Source: Novosphingobium endophyticum
GTDB taxonomy: Bacteria > Pseudomonadota > Alphaproteobacteria > Sphingomonadales > Sphingomonadaceae
NCBI RefSeq assembly: GCF_014640675.1
Contig: NZ_BMHK01000034.1
Span: 1-36,205 of the forward strand
DNA length: 36,205 bases
Direction: 5' to 3'
This document shows positions 10,242 through 18,714 of this stretch, one piece after another. The notes beneath the pieces are model-generated. The model was given only the letters and a program-made list of their open reading frames with translations. It did no database searches and was not told where the DNA came from. The position numbers and the translations under genes were made by a program. Every line of letters starts with the position of its first letter. The stretch's first letter is position 1.

Positions 10242-11545
10242 TATTCCGCTGCCACGGCCAACTCAGAAGCCAAAGCTTCCTCCGACCTGTCTATCAGCGC
10301 GTCAAAGATATGGCCGACGACTTCGACATTCACGGCATTGCCGAAGGCCTTGTATGCGCCTCCCTTGGTTTCAGGAAGGTGGGCAAGATTCCCCATGCTT
10401 TGGAGTCTGCTGCACTCCCTCGGCGTCATGAAACGCTTCTCCCACGCTATGATCGGAACCTGGCTCGTCGTCATGGCGATCAGCGAGGGGGCGGCATCCG
10501 GCTTTTTCACCCGAATTCCGCTGGCACGAAACTGGATCACGTGCTTCCAGATGTCTCGCTTGCCTCCCTTGCAATTCCACTCAAGCTTTTGAAAGCTAGG
10601 AGGAAAATCCCTGATTTTCGGCAGCCAAGGATCGATAATGTCACGGTGAGCATCATAGAACTCGCGATTCTTCCGGATGAAGTCGATCTTCCACTCCGGA
10701 AATTCCTTTAGTTTGGTACGCGCATAACCGGGCAGCGCCGCCTCGACTCCGGGAGGTGAAAGGCCCTTCAGTTCCTGCCCGAATGCCCCTTTATAGCGGC
10801 CGAGTCCGCGATAGCCTCTTTCGTTCGGCGTTGCGCCAAACAGCGGGTACGTCGCGCCGAATTCCATAGCCCAAATGGGAAAGGAAGGCAGGTCCTGATC
10901 TTTCGGGAATGCCTTGATGAACTCCTGCCAGGTCTTGAGTTGTTTGATGTGGCTTGCACTCAGGCGAAGCGCATCCTCAGGCTTATCGTCCAGCACGCTG
11001 TCTATCGTGACTTCCGGCAGTGCGTCAGGGATTGGCCATTCGAAATCGCCGAGCCCCTCCAGGTCACCCACGATGAAGGCGCGTTCGCGCCTTTGCGGGA
11101 CGCCAAACATGTGAGGCGAGAGTTTAGCATAAGAGATGTCATAGCCGAGCTTCGTAAGCCGGGAGCAAATGACATCCCACGTGCGCCCCTTGTCATGGCG
11201 AATTAGGTTAGGCACGTTTTCGATGATAAAGTATCGTGGCTTCTTCAGTGCCAGAATTTCTTCAACATAGTCGAAGAGGTTGCCCCATTGCGGACACTCC
11301 AAGCCCTTCTGGTCGCCCGCTTTTGAAAATGGCTGGCAAGGGAAGCCGGCGCATAGGATGTCATGATCAGGAATTGTATTCAGATCGACTTCCCGGATAT
11401 CGCCAGCAGGCAAAATCTTGAAGTTCTTTTCGTAAAGATTGGCAAGGTCTGAATTAATTTCAGAAGCGAAGACGCATTCCGCTGACCTGGCGTTTAACGC
11501 CTGGTGAAATCCGCCTAGACCCGCAAATAAATCTATGAACTTCAT
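10241..11545 (-). CDS. dcm: DNA (cytosine-5) methyltransferase
   Basis: 434 residues from the ATG behind GGGAAGGGG; the longer frame to 11599 adds 18 residues with no family match. Motif I FIDLFAGLGGFHQAL (residues 3-17) binds S-adenosylmethionine; GFPCQPFSKAG has the catalytic Cys70; then come IIENVPNLI (motif VI) and FGVPQRRERAFIVG (motif VIII). The target-recognition region follows, closing with AYKAFGNAVNVEVV (motif X). It marks host DNA for the operon, and Vsr at the other end repairs the mutations it causes. First gene of the five-gene minus-strand operon. Confidence 0.95.
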   Translation of the reverse strand: MKFIDLFAGLGGFHQALNARSAECVFASEINSDLANLYEKNFKILPAGDIREVDLNTIPDHDILCAGFPCQPFSKAGDQKGLECPQWGNLFDYVEEILALKKPRYFIIENVPNLIRHDKGRTWDVICSRLTKLGYDISYAKLSPHMFGVPQRRERAFIVGDLEGLGDFEWPIPDALPEVTIDSVLDDKPEDALRLSASHIKQLKTWQEFIKAFPKDQDLPSFPIWAMEFGATYPLFGATPNERGYRGLGRYKGAFGQELKGLSPPGVEAALPGYARTKLKEFPEWKIDFIRKNREFYDAHRDIIDPWLPKIRDFPPSFQKLEWNCKGGKRDIWKHVIQFRASGIRVKKPDAAPSLIAMTTSQVPIIAWEKRFMTPRECSRLQSMGNLAHLPETKGGAYKAFGNAVNVEVVGHIFDALIDRSEEALASELAVAAE

Positions 11546-11569
11546 TTGCCCCTTCCCTGAGCATGCTTT

Positions 11570-11597
11570 TTTATACTGCATCTCTTGGTTGCGCAAC
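11570..11597 (-). promoter_or_regulatory. Possible dcm operon promoter and operator
   Basis: Read on the minus strand: TTGCGC (11591-11596), 15 bases, TATAAA (11570-11575), 25 bases upstream of the dcm start. The -35 lies in the palindrome GTTGCGCAAC (11588-11597), a possible operator. The 15-base spacing is short for a sigma-70 promoter. The rest of 11598-11812 shows no gene. Confidence 0.35.
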
Positions 11598-11812
11598 ATA
11601 AACCTTTGACTTTTCCGCCGAAATCTGTGGCCGCGTTAGCCTGTATGGTGAGGGTTGGGCGCATCGCCGACACCGGCAAGGGTATCGCCATAGTCGGCTT
11701 CGGCAGCGGGGGCTACTTGTCCGTGAGGGCTGAGGCTCCTTGTCCCACGCGCGTTTCGGCAGGTTGCCGCCATTCTGCGTCTCATCGGTCACGTGGTGGC
11801 CAGGCATCGGAA

Positions 11813-13600
11813 CTATTGCACTGCCTCCGCGAGCCTGCTCTGCACTTCGGACACGAAGCGCGACGGCCGGAGATGTGAATACATGATGTGGAGTTCGGTC
11901 TTTGCTCTGGTGAAGCCGACATAGAAGAGGCGGCGGGCTTCCAGGACGGCGGAGTCGGACGGATTGTTTCGGGGAATGCGGCCTTCGTCCAGGCCGAACA
12001 TGATCACGACCTTGAATTCGCGGCCCTTTGCGCTGTGCAGGGTCGAGAGGTTGAGGCAGTCCTTGCCGTCACCCTGTCCGGCGAACTGGGCGAGGGTCAT
12101 ATCCTTGCAGTCGCCGGTCACGCATCTCTCGATGAAGTTTCTCAGCGTCTCCGCTTCGTCCTGCACGGTGCGGCAGGAGGGGATGAGCGGCGCGATGATG
12201 ATCGATTGCAGCTCGCTCAGCCACTGGTGCAGCGCTATGGTTCCGTCTCGTCGGTCCCATAGGGTGGCCATGAGGTCGCGCTCGAAAGCCAGGAGCTGCT
12301 CGTCATGGCCGAGGGCTTCGCCAAACAGCCGCCGTCCTTCGCGGGCGAGCCGGTTGAAGCGCGGCGATCCGGAACGCCAGCCGCCGCAGGACCATTGCGC
12401 GCATTGCTCCAGCCAGCGCATCAGGCGGCTTGAACGGGGGTAAAGCGCATTCGTGTCGCTCCGGATCGTGGCATAGCCATATTGCTGCGCCGCTTCCGCG
12501 ACGGCGTTGCCGATCCATGCCGCAGGATAGAGGATTGCGATGTCGCCCGGCTGCAAACCCGGCAGCCGTTCTTCGATTTCCGGGACCACCGTTGCGAACA
12601 ATGTGCTGGCGTGATGCTCGTAGCTGCCGGTGCAGGGATGGAAGAAGACAGTTCCTTCTTCCGCGCCCTCGGCGGCTTCATAGCCGCGATCTTCTCCGAG
12701 CGCGTAGCCGGAGGCGGTGACGATGCGCGAGCCGCAGCGATAGTTCAGCTTCAGCCGCACCGTCTCGACATCCTGCCGGTCCGAGAGCCGCTGCAGCAAT
12801 TCGGGGTGTGCGCCGGTGAAGCCGTAGATCGACTGGTCGACGTCGCCGACGGCAAAGAGGCGCATGCCTACGCTGAAGCAGAGCCCCATCACCATGCGGT
12901 GCAGCGCGCGCCCTAAATCCTGATATTCGTCAACGACGAGGATCGGGTATTTGGCGAGGATCGCCTTCTGCAGCCATTCATGCTGCTGGAGCGCACGCAC
13001 GGCAAGCAGCGGCATATCGTCGAAGTCGATCCGGCCGAGATTGCGCAGTTCCTCTTCGAAGGCTTCGACCAGCGCTGCGAGATCGGGATCGGTTTCACGC
13101 CATTCGGCGCTCTCACGGTTGAGGATCGATCGCCGGTAGTTGCCCATCGTGAAATCCCAGTCCTGAGGATTTCCGTGGCCGCCGATCGTGCGGGCAAAGG
13201 CGCGTTCGAGGGCGCGGCCGCGTTCAGCGCGCGTTGCTACGCAGTAATCCTCCGGCAGCCCCATGTTGGCCACCTTCGCGTAGGGCAGCACGATCTGGGT
13301 CAGCGAGAACGAATGCACGGTGCCGATAAAGACCCGGTTGCCCGGCTCGATACCGAGAGCCTCGAGCCGGGTTTCCAGCTCGCGGGCGCATTCGTTGTTA
13401 TAGGTGATGCAGGCGGCGCCGCGCGGTTCTTCAACGTCTTCCGAGAGCATGCGGGCGAGCTTGATCGTCAGCGTCTTTGTCTTGCCGCTGCCGGGGCCGG
13501 CCAGGACGACGCAATGGCCGCCCGACTCGTAAGCAGACCACTGCCCCGAATTGCGGCGCAGCTCCGCGGACGCATCGAGATAGAGCGCGCGGTTAGACAC
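11813..13600 (-). CDS. gajB: Gabija GajB: UvrD/Rep-like helicase
   Basis: 595 residues from a GTG whose GTGTCTAA overlaps the gajA stop by 8 bases; this coupling fixes the start rather than the longer frame from 13762. Superfamily I motifs: Walker A GPGSGKTKTL (about 35-44), Ia-type YNNECARELE, Walker B VVDEYQDLG, VGDVDQSIYGFTGA, LNYRCG, STLHSAKGREFKVV and LFYVGFTRAK. In Gabija this protein senses nucleotide or DNA state and joins the GajA nuclease complex. It is about 100 residues longer than the classic GajB of roughly 500. Confidence 0.88.
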   Translation of the reverse strand: MSNRALYLDASAELRRNSGQWSAYESGGHCVVLAGPGSGKTKTLTIKLARMLSEDVEEPRGAACITYNNECARELETRLEALGIEPGNRVFIGTVHSFSLTQIVLPYAKVANMGLPEDYCVATRAERGRALERAFARTIGGHGNPQDWDFTMGNYRRSILNRESAEWRETDPDLAALVEAFEEELRNLGRIDFDDMPLLAVRALQQHEWLQKAILAKYPILVVDEYQDLGRALHRMVMGLCFSVGMRLFAVGDVDQSIYGFTGAHPELLQRLSDRQDVETVRLKLNYRCGSRIVTASGYALGEDRGYEAAEGAEEGTVFFHPCTGSYEHHASTLFATVVPEIEERLPGLQPGDIAILYPAAWIGNAVAEAAQQYGYATIRSDTNALYPRSSRLMRWLEQCAQWSCGGWRSGSPRFNRLAREGRRLFGEALGHDEQLLAFERDLMATLWDRRDGTIALHQWLSELQSIIIAPLIPSCRTVQDEAETLRNFIERCVTGDCKDMTLAQFAGQGDGKDCLNLSTLHSAKGREFKVVIMFGLDEGRIPRNNPSDSAVLEARRLFYVGFTRAKTELHIMYSHLRPSRFVSEVQSRLAEAVQ

Positions 13601-15395
13601 GGCTTGCCACGAACTCGATGGCGCGGCGGATATAGTCCGGCGGCGGGAAGCCTTCGATTCGCGCCGCAAGCCGCTGCGCAAATCTGCCCTTGCCCATGTC
13701 TTCGATAAGGCTGAGATAGCCTCCTTCCTCCATGCAAGACGGGTCGTTCTCCCAATCATCAACCATCTCGGCCCTTGTCTTACTCAGGCCACCCTCCCTC
13801 ATGACCGCGATGATCTCCGCAACGAAATCCCCTTCAAACAGGTCGACTTCGAGCGTGTCGTCATTCGTGAAGATGCCGAACTCCGCGCACCGGTCGCTGA
13901 ATGCCATCAATTCACCATCGGCGACTAATTGCGCCAGCTCCTTGAGGACGGCTTGCGGCTTTTTGCCGGTTCTCGTCGTCTCGATCGTATTGACCAGCTT
14001 GGCAGACCGGTTGATGCCGAGCGCTCCGCCTTCTGCCGGGTCCCAGTCGGTGATGATCGCAAACGGTATGCCGAGCGCCGTCAGGAATTTGGCGTAGGGC
14101 GTGAAGTTCGTGCCTGCCACCGAGCAGACGGTGATGCCGAGATGATCGAGCGGGCAGTCTATGGCTTCGGCAAAGCCGGGCAGCAGGAACCGTTCGGCAT
14201 CGCCTTCGACCAGCAGGATTCCCCGCGCAAAGAGCATCTCGGCGCGGGTGACGTCGAGATAGCGGCTGAGGTCTTCTTCTTCCGCTTCGGTCAGCGATAT
14301 GCCTGCGGCCGAGCAGCCGATCGTGCCGTCTTCGCCGGCGTCCTTGAGCAGCAGGATTGAGCGCAGCGGTGCGATGCTGGCGATATGCGGGGAGTGCGTC
14401 GTCAGAATGATCGACAGCGGCGAGCCGTCATCCTCTCCTTGGAACTCTTCGAACAAATGCCGGTAGACCGAACGCTGCAGGTGAGGGTGGAGATGGGCTT
14501 CCGGTTCTTCGATGGCGAGCAGGGTGTGGTCTCGCCGGTTTTCCTCAATGAGGCGCTTCAGCTCCAGCGCCTTCAGGGTGAGGAACACGATGTTCGCCGA
14601 GCCAAGGCTGGCATCGCTGATCGTCCTGCGTTCGTTGTCGATCAGCAGGCGGATGTTGCGGTAGAGCCTCCCGACATCGGTTTCACCGAAGCCAAGGCTT
14701 GGATTGATGTCCTGCTTGGGGCCGGTCATCGCGGCGAACAGCTCAGCCAGATCGCTTTCCAGCTGCTGGACGGTGTCGAACTCAGCAAGCTCGGCGGTCG
14801 CGCCTTCAATTGCTTCCTTGATGTCTTTGAGATCGTCGCGCTCTATGCCGCTGAAGGCCCTTTCGATCAGCGGGCGCATCGGCGACTTTCGCCACGAGCC
14901 AAGATCCCCTTCCGCATCGCGCAAGGCGGGGAGGAGGTCCATTGGTATCCTGCGGCGGAGATCATGGCCGAAGGTCTTGGTTTCGCTTTCTCCGCCGTAG
15001 CAGATGAACTCGTAATCATCCCCGGAGGCGGGAGCCTCTTCCAGACCAGCTCTCGGCCGAAACTCATAAGTGAGGCGCACCGTGTTCGCATCGTCGTCGA
15101 GGCGATAATCGGTGAGCATGCGCAGGACATCGAGGTCGTCCTCGAAATCCTGAATCTCTACGAGAACGACGATTTTGTCGTCTTCGTCCGGAGGCTGCAG
15201 ACCGTCCCAGAAATCGGCCAGGGTGAGTTGCCGGCTGCTGTCGGGGAGGGTGGGATCAAAGATCAGGCGCAGGGCATAGAGGAGATTGCTCTTCCCGACG
15301 CGATTCTCGCCTACAATGACGACATTGCCGGCGAGCGCCACGTCGAAGTCGGCAAAATTTCTGAAGTTGCTTATTTTGATCCGCGTCAGCTTCAT
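13593..15395 (-). CDS. gajA: Gabija GajA: OLD-family ATPase-TOPRIM nuclease
   Basis: 600 residues. I chose MKLTRIKISNFRNF (ATG at 15395), the family's usual beginning. Walker A GENRVGKS (29-36), signature and Walker B region LLAIEEPEAHLHP (292-304), H-loop LTTHSPHIAS (331-340), then a TOPRIM domain with LLVEGDAERF (Glu397) and IITDWDPAEGG (Asp450, Asp452). GajA is a DNA nickase held off by nucleotides and released on phage infection. Overlap with gajB and the matching domain order make the Gabija call firm. A nine-codon frame with a strong Shine-Dalgarno site ends on this start codon. Confidence 0.92.
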   Translation of the reverse strand: MKLTRIKISNFRNFADFDVALAGNVVIVGENRVGKSNLLYALRLIFDPTLPDSSRQLTLADFWDGLQPPDEDDKIVVLVEIQDFEDDLDVLRMLTDYRLDDDANTVRLTYEFRPRAGLEEAPASGDDYEFICYGGESETKTFGHDLRRRIPMDLLPALRDAEGDLGSWRKSPMRPLIERAFSGIERDDLKDIKEAIEGATAELAEFDTVQQLESDLAELFAAMTGPKQDINPSLGFGETDVGRLYRNIRLLIDNERRTISDASLGSANIVFLTLKALELKRLIEENRRDHTLLAIEEPEAHLHPHLQRSVYRHLFEEFQGEDDGSPLSIILTTHSPHIASIAPLRSILLLKDAGEDGTIGCSAAGISLTEAEEEDLSRYLDVTRAEMLFARGILLVEGDAERFLLPGFAEAIDCPLDHLGITVCSVAGTNFTPYAKFLTALGIPFAIITDWDPAEGGALGINRSAKLVNTIETTRTGKKPQAVLKELAQLVADGELMAFSDRCAEFGIFTNDDTLEVDLFEGDFVAEIIAVMREGGLSKTRAEMVDDWENDPSCMEEGGYLSLIEDMGKGRFAQRLAARIEGFPPPDYIRRAIEFVASRV

Positions 15396-15418
15396 GGCAG
15401 CCCCGTCGTTTCTTCCAT
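15392..15418 (-). CDS. Possible 8-residue leader peptide of gajA
   Basis: ATG at 15418 encodes MEETTGLP then TGA, and that TGA overlaps the gajA ATG (ATGA). A strong AAGGAGG (15428-15434) stands 9 bases before it, whereas gajA itself has only a weak site. This would place ribosomes at gajA by re-initiation. The frame is also open further upstream (a GTG would give 36 residues), so the true start is uncertain. Confidence 0.35.
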   Translation of the reverse strand: MEETTGLP

Positions 15419-15422
15419 TGGC

Positions 15423-15553
15423 GGCAGCCTCCTTGCGGCTGGCTGCCCGATCGTTTCGATCATCATACCGGCCCGGCCACCAGGCCGGGCAGAAAGATTC
15501 ACGATATCCCCATGTCTCTGGAGATCGGCTCCAGCCGTCGAGAAAGCCAGAGA
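15423..15553 (-). ncRNA. Structured gap between RT and gajA (candidate RNA)
   Basis: Three perfect hairpins lie in 131 bases between RT and gajA: TCTCTGG/CCAGAGA (15515-15521 with 15547-15553) enclosing CGGCT/AGCCG (15526-15537); GCCCGGCC/GGCCGGGC with loop ACCA on the plus strand (15471-15490); and GGCAGCC/GGCTGCC (15423-15447), which holds part of the AAGGAGG site. None has a T run, so termination is not obvious. Defence RTs often act on an adjacent RNA, which makes this a candidate template or regulatory RNA. Confidence 0.4.
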
Positions 15554-15576
15554 GCATCGAGGGGGTGTCTTTCGGC

Positions 15577-17253
15577 TCAGTAGCCGGTGTCTTCCACCTC
15601 AAAATCAGCATCATCATCGAGTTCGTCTAACTCGAAGCTGAAGTCGTCGATGAAATCGTCGCGTACACGCCTGAGCCGAGTGTTATCGCCGCGCAACGAC
15701 CGGAGTGTGTCGCCAATTGACGTGAAGCCATTGTCGATCGAAAAGAACCGCACCCTCCGTGCGTGCAGATGCGAAAAATAAGGGTCTTGTTCAATGAACG
15801 CAGTTGAGGGGGCGGGATTGATACCAAGGCCAACGCTCTCATAGGCGAACAGCCACATCCCGCTGCGCAGACCATCGCCACTGAGCGCGCGGTTCCATCG
15901 TGTGAAATCCACTGTACCATCGATGAGTTGGCGGTGAACGCATACTGCGACCAGTAACGCGATCAGCGAGTTATCCATCTCGGTAAGCGGCACCACCCAT
16001 TGGGCCGACAGTGGAATCTCGAGACGCAATGCCAGGAACAATAACCAGATAATTTCACCGCTACGGTTCTCCTGTGCCAGCACCGGAATGCGGTGCCCAA
16101 GGAATTCAGCAAGCCTCGGGATGTTCACATCGCCGCGATCGGTCTGCCGCAAAATTGTGATCTCGACCAGGAACGCGATCAGACTCGAATTTCGACGGTA
16201 AGCTGCGATGAGGTGGCTCTGCAGCCTGTTCCAGCTATTTGCCCGGACGAATGCCATGCGCGCATTTTGAAAGGCGTATTTTTCGACATTCAGGTCCGGG
16301 TGAGCCTTGCACACTTGGCCGACGCGATAAAAGAAGTGCTGAAACTCTCCGTCATCGCTGCCACTGCGAGGCACATAGGAGCGAACTTCTTGCTTCCAGC
16401 CACTTTCCTGTCGGACGGAAGTTGATAAGATCGCGGACTTATCATTATTCAACTCAAGTTCGAACGCACCGGCCGCCTGCCTTAACGCGGCAATCAGATT
16501 CTCGCCTGACAGATTGTCACCGCTACTGATTGTATAGTCATCAATGTATCGCGATGCATCTTGCGAACTGACCCCAATTTTTTCGCGTAGCAGAGCATCT
16601 ATCGCTGACGCTACGACCTCGGCGATTAGGCGAGAGCAATCAGGTCCGACGGGCAAGCCGATAGTTTGCCCGTCTTGTGCATTCCGGCAAAGCAGATCGA
16701 TGAGATTGCCATAGTGTTCAACTCCTCGGTTTTGCTTTGCGAACGCCTTGCCATGGATCGCCCAAGGGATTGCGTGAGTGTAAATCGAATGGAAGAAGGC
16801 CCGGATATCTGCAGAGACATATTCCTCTCGGCGTGATGAAAGATCCACACGGAAATCGTCACGCAGATCGATGCTGGGACGCATGACGGCGCGCGGGCCG
16901 CTCCAGTCGAAGATCGGAGGAGAAGCGGAGATTCCCGAAGTTTTAGCGACATTGCGCATGCTCACATAATTGTCTGCAACGGCCCGCGACAGAAGAAGGT
17001 AGGCGATTGGATTCGGCACACCGTGTCGCCGGTCGTCTCTTCCGAAACGCGGAAAGTAAAACCAGCTAGGCTCGGAATAATACCGGTGGAAAGCCGGCTT
17101 ATTCCTGATTGGAGTTAGCGCCTCTATCCGGTCGATGATCGATTTGCGATACTTTGCGAGATCGCTTGAAACAAAACATGGCGGTAGTTCGGGGGCAAAA
17201 TATCCATGAGATAATAATCTCCGAAGGCGTTCTGACTTTGTTTTTGCTGTCAT
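15577..17253 (-). CDS. Reverse transcriptase of the defence (DRT/unknown-group) kind
   Basis: 558 residues from the ATG at 17253 behind AAAGGGACG. Polymerase motifs: VSADIRAFFHSIY (motif A, about 146-158), QTIGLPVGPDCSRLIAE (motif B, 196-212), and RYIDDYTI (motif C, 235-242), where the catalytic pair is Asp238-Asp239 in YIDD rather than the usual YADD. No endonuclease or maturase domain is seen; the last 250 residues look helical and then acidic (DDDADFEVED). This fits abortive-infection/DRT-type RTs, not group II introns. I cannot name the subtype. It is upstream of Gabija on the same strand, 181 bases from gajA. Confidence 0.85.
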   Translation of the reverse strand: MTAKTKSERLRRLLSHGYFAPELPPCFVSSDLAKYRKSIIDRIEALTPIRNKPAFHRYYSEPSWFYFPRFGRDDRRHGVPNPIAYLLLSRAVADNYVSMRNVAKTSGISASPPIFDWSGPRAVMRPSIDLRDDFRVDLSSRREEYVSADIRAFFHSIYTHAIPWAIHGKAFAKQNRGVEHYGNLIDLLCRNAQDGQTIGLPVGPDCSRLIAEVVASAIDALLREKIGVSSQDASRYIDDYTISSGDNLSGENLIAALRQAAGAFELELNNDKSAILSTSVRQESGWKQEVRSYVPRSGSDDGEFQHFFYRVGQVCKAHPDLNVEKYAFQNARMAFVRANSWNRLQSHLIAAYRRNSSLIAFLVEITILRQTDRGDVNIPRLAEFLGHRIPVLAQENRSGEIIWLLFLALRLEIPLSAQWVVPLTEMDNSLIALLVAVCVHRQLIDGTVDFTRWNRALSGDGLRSGMWLFAYESVGLGINPAPSTAFIEQDPYFSHLHARRVRFFSIDNGFTSIGDTLRSLRGDNTRLRRVRDDFIDDFSFELDELDDDADFEVEDTGY

Positions 17254-17817
17254 CGCTCGTCCCTTTGAGCGCTGGCAGAACTCGACATCAAGCAGCGCTG
17301 CTGGCATTGCCAATTCGCACTGGTGTTCGCGCAACATCTATGAATAATAAAGACTTTTCGCATTCGTCCTCCCGCCAAAAAGAGTACGATGACCGGGGAT
17401 GGCAATCAACAAACGATTCCCGATTTCTGTGTCGAAGACACCTATCATATCAGCGCAAGCTTATGGTGGCGCATCCCTCGCGGGACCGGGCTCTCGTGAA
17501 CCGAGCCTGTAGTCTCGGCCATCCGGCTTCGATCCCATCGCGCATTTATCGGCGTCGGTAGCGACGCCTTTGCGGAACGGGCTGGTAGCCCGTGCAACCC
17601 TTTCCTTGTTGATCCGGGGCTGCCGCCCCCTGCTGTCAAGGCCAAGCGCCTTGTGCGTGAAAATCACGGGCCGTGTCCTCCCCCTTGCGGGGTGCGGGCC
17701 GCACCACCCTTCGTGATTTTCAGCCCTGACAGCATTCCTCCCGCTCATTGGCGCGGGGCCTAGTCCGGTTGCAGCAGCAGCTGCTGCGCAACCGATTGAA
17801 ACTAGGGAGTTAAAGCC
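17254..17817. other. Hairpin-rich gap between RT and ardC (divergent control region)
   Basis: No gene is convincing. It has at least eight stems: GTGTC/GACAC (17429-17441), GGCTC/GAGCC (17489-17507), GGCGTCG-GTAG-CGACGCC (17551-17568), ACGGGCT-GGT-AGCCCGT (17577-17593), GGGGC/GCCCC (17616-17629), a nested pair TGCTGTCA/TGACAGCA (17631-17638 with 17727-17734) around GAAAATCACG/CGTGATTTTC (17659-17668 with 17712-17721), and the hairpin at the ardC ribosome site. It also holds CCGTGT and CGCACCAC, the loop words of the structured elements at 19989 and 21458, in swapped order. Confidence 0.6.
17759..17806 (+). promoter_or_regulatory. Hairpin overlapping the ardC ribosome-binding site
   Basis: CCTAGT (17759-17764) pairs with ACTAGG (17801-17806), enclosing CGGTTGC/GCAACCG (17766-17772 with 17788-17794) and the 14-base palindrome at 17774-17787. 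The outer stem takes in the first bases of the GGGAG ribosome site (17804-17808), 9-10 bases before the ardC ATG, so folding could lower ardC translation. Confidence 0.5.
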
Positions 17818-18714
17818 ATGAAACAGGATATCTATGAGCGTGTTACGGCGGCGATTGTCGCCGATCTCGAAGAGGGCGTGCGGACGTGGCAGAAGCCATG
17901 GAATGCCGAGCATGCCGCCGGGCGCATCACGCGTCCCTTGCGTCATAACGGCGTGCCCTACCAGGGCATCAACGTCATTATGCTGTGGTCAGCAGCGATG
18001 GCAGGCGGCTTTGCCGCGCCGATCTGGATGACATTCAAGCAGGCCAAGGAAATGGGCGCCCATGTCCGCAAAGGCGCGAAGGGGTCGCTGGTCGTTTATG
18101 CCGACCGCATCCGCAAGACCGAACTCGATCTATCCACCGGCGAGGAGCAGGAGCGGGATATTCCCTTCATGAAGGGATACACCGTCTTCAATGTCGAGCA
18201 GATCGAAGGCCTGCCGGGGCCGTTTTATGCGGCAGCTGAACAGCGCCTCGATCCCGTGCAGCGCATTGCGCATGCCGAGGGATTCTTTGCGTCCCTTGGT
18301 GCCGATATCCGGCACGGCGGCAATCAGGCCTATTACACCATGGCCGAAGACCGCGTGCAGATGCCGCCCTTTGAAACCTTCCGCGATGCAGAAAGCTATT
18401 ACGCGACGCTTGCCCATGAATGCACCCACTGGACTCGGCACCCGTCGCGGCTGGAGCGCGACTTTGGCCGCAAGCGTTGGGGCGACGAAGGCTATGCGAT
18501 GGAAGAGCTTGTCGCCGAGCTTGGCAGCGCCTTCCTGTCAGCCGACCTCGACCTGACGCCGGAGCCGCGCGAAGACCATGCCGCTTACATCGGCTCATGG
18601 CTGAAGGTTCTGAAGAACGACAAGCGGGCGATCTTCACCGCTGCGAGCCATGCCCAGCGTGCCGCCGATTTTCTCACCGGATTGCAGCAGCAGCCGATGG
18701 AGAAGGCAGCGTGA
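17818..18714 (+). CDS. ardC: ArdC-like antirestriction protein (ssDNA-binding domain plus zincin)
   Basis: 298 residues. The N-terminal domain (residues 1-130, MKQDIYERVTAAIVADLEEG ... FNVEQIEGLP) is the ssDNA-binding ArdC-N type; the C-terminal domain has the metallopeptidase motif HECTH (200-204) and the downstream Glu helix MEELVAELGSAFL. ArdC proteins protect incoming single-stranded plasmid DNA from restriction during conjugation, which fits the mobilisation genes further right. Its stop overlaps the GTG of the next gene. Confidence 0.93.
   Translation: MKQDIYERVTAAIVADLEEGVRTWQKPWNAEHAAGRITRPLRHNGVPYQGINVIMLWSAAMAGGFAAPIWMTFKQAKEMGAHVRKGAKGSLVVYADRIRKTELDLSTGEEQERDIPFMKGYTVFNVEQIEGLPGPFYAAAEQRLDPVQRIAHAEGFFASLGADIRHGGNQAYYTMAEDRVQMPPFETFRDAESYYATLAHECTHWTRHPSRLERDFGRKRWGDEGYAMEELVAELGSAFLSADLDLTPEPREDHAAYIGSWLKVLKNDKRAIFTAASHAQRAADFLTGLQQQPMEKAA

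Noticed and set aside
12980..13708. 242-residue plus-strand frame opposite gajB
   Set aside because: Antisense shadow; the minus strand carries all helicase motifs.
14385..15641. 418-residue plus-strand frame opposite gajA
   Set aside because: Antisense shadow of gajA; gajA has all ATPase and TOPRIM motifs, this frame has none.
15577..17253. Reverse transcriptase as a group II intron maturase
   Set aside because: No maturase X or HNH domain and no intron ends flank it; the gene is embedded between defence genes.
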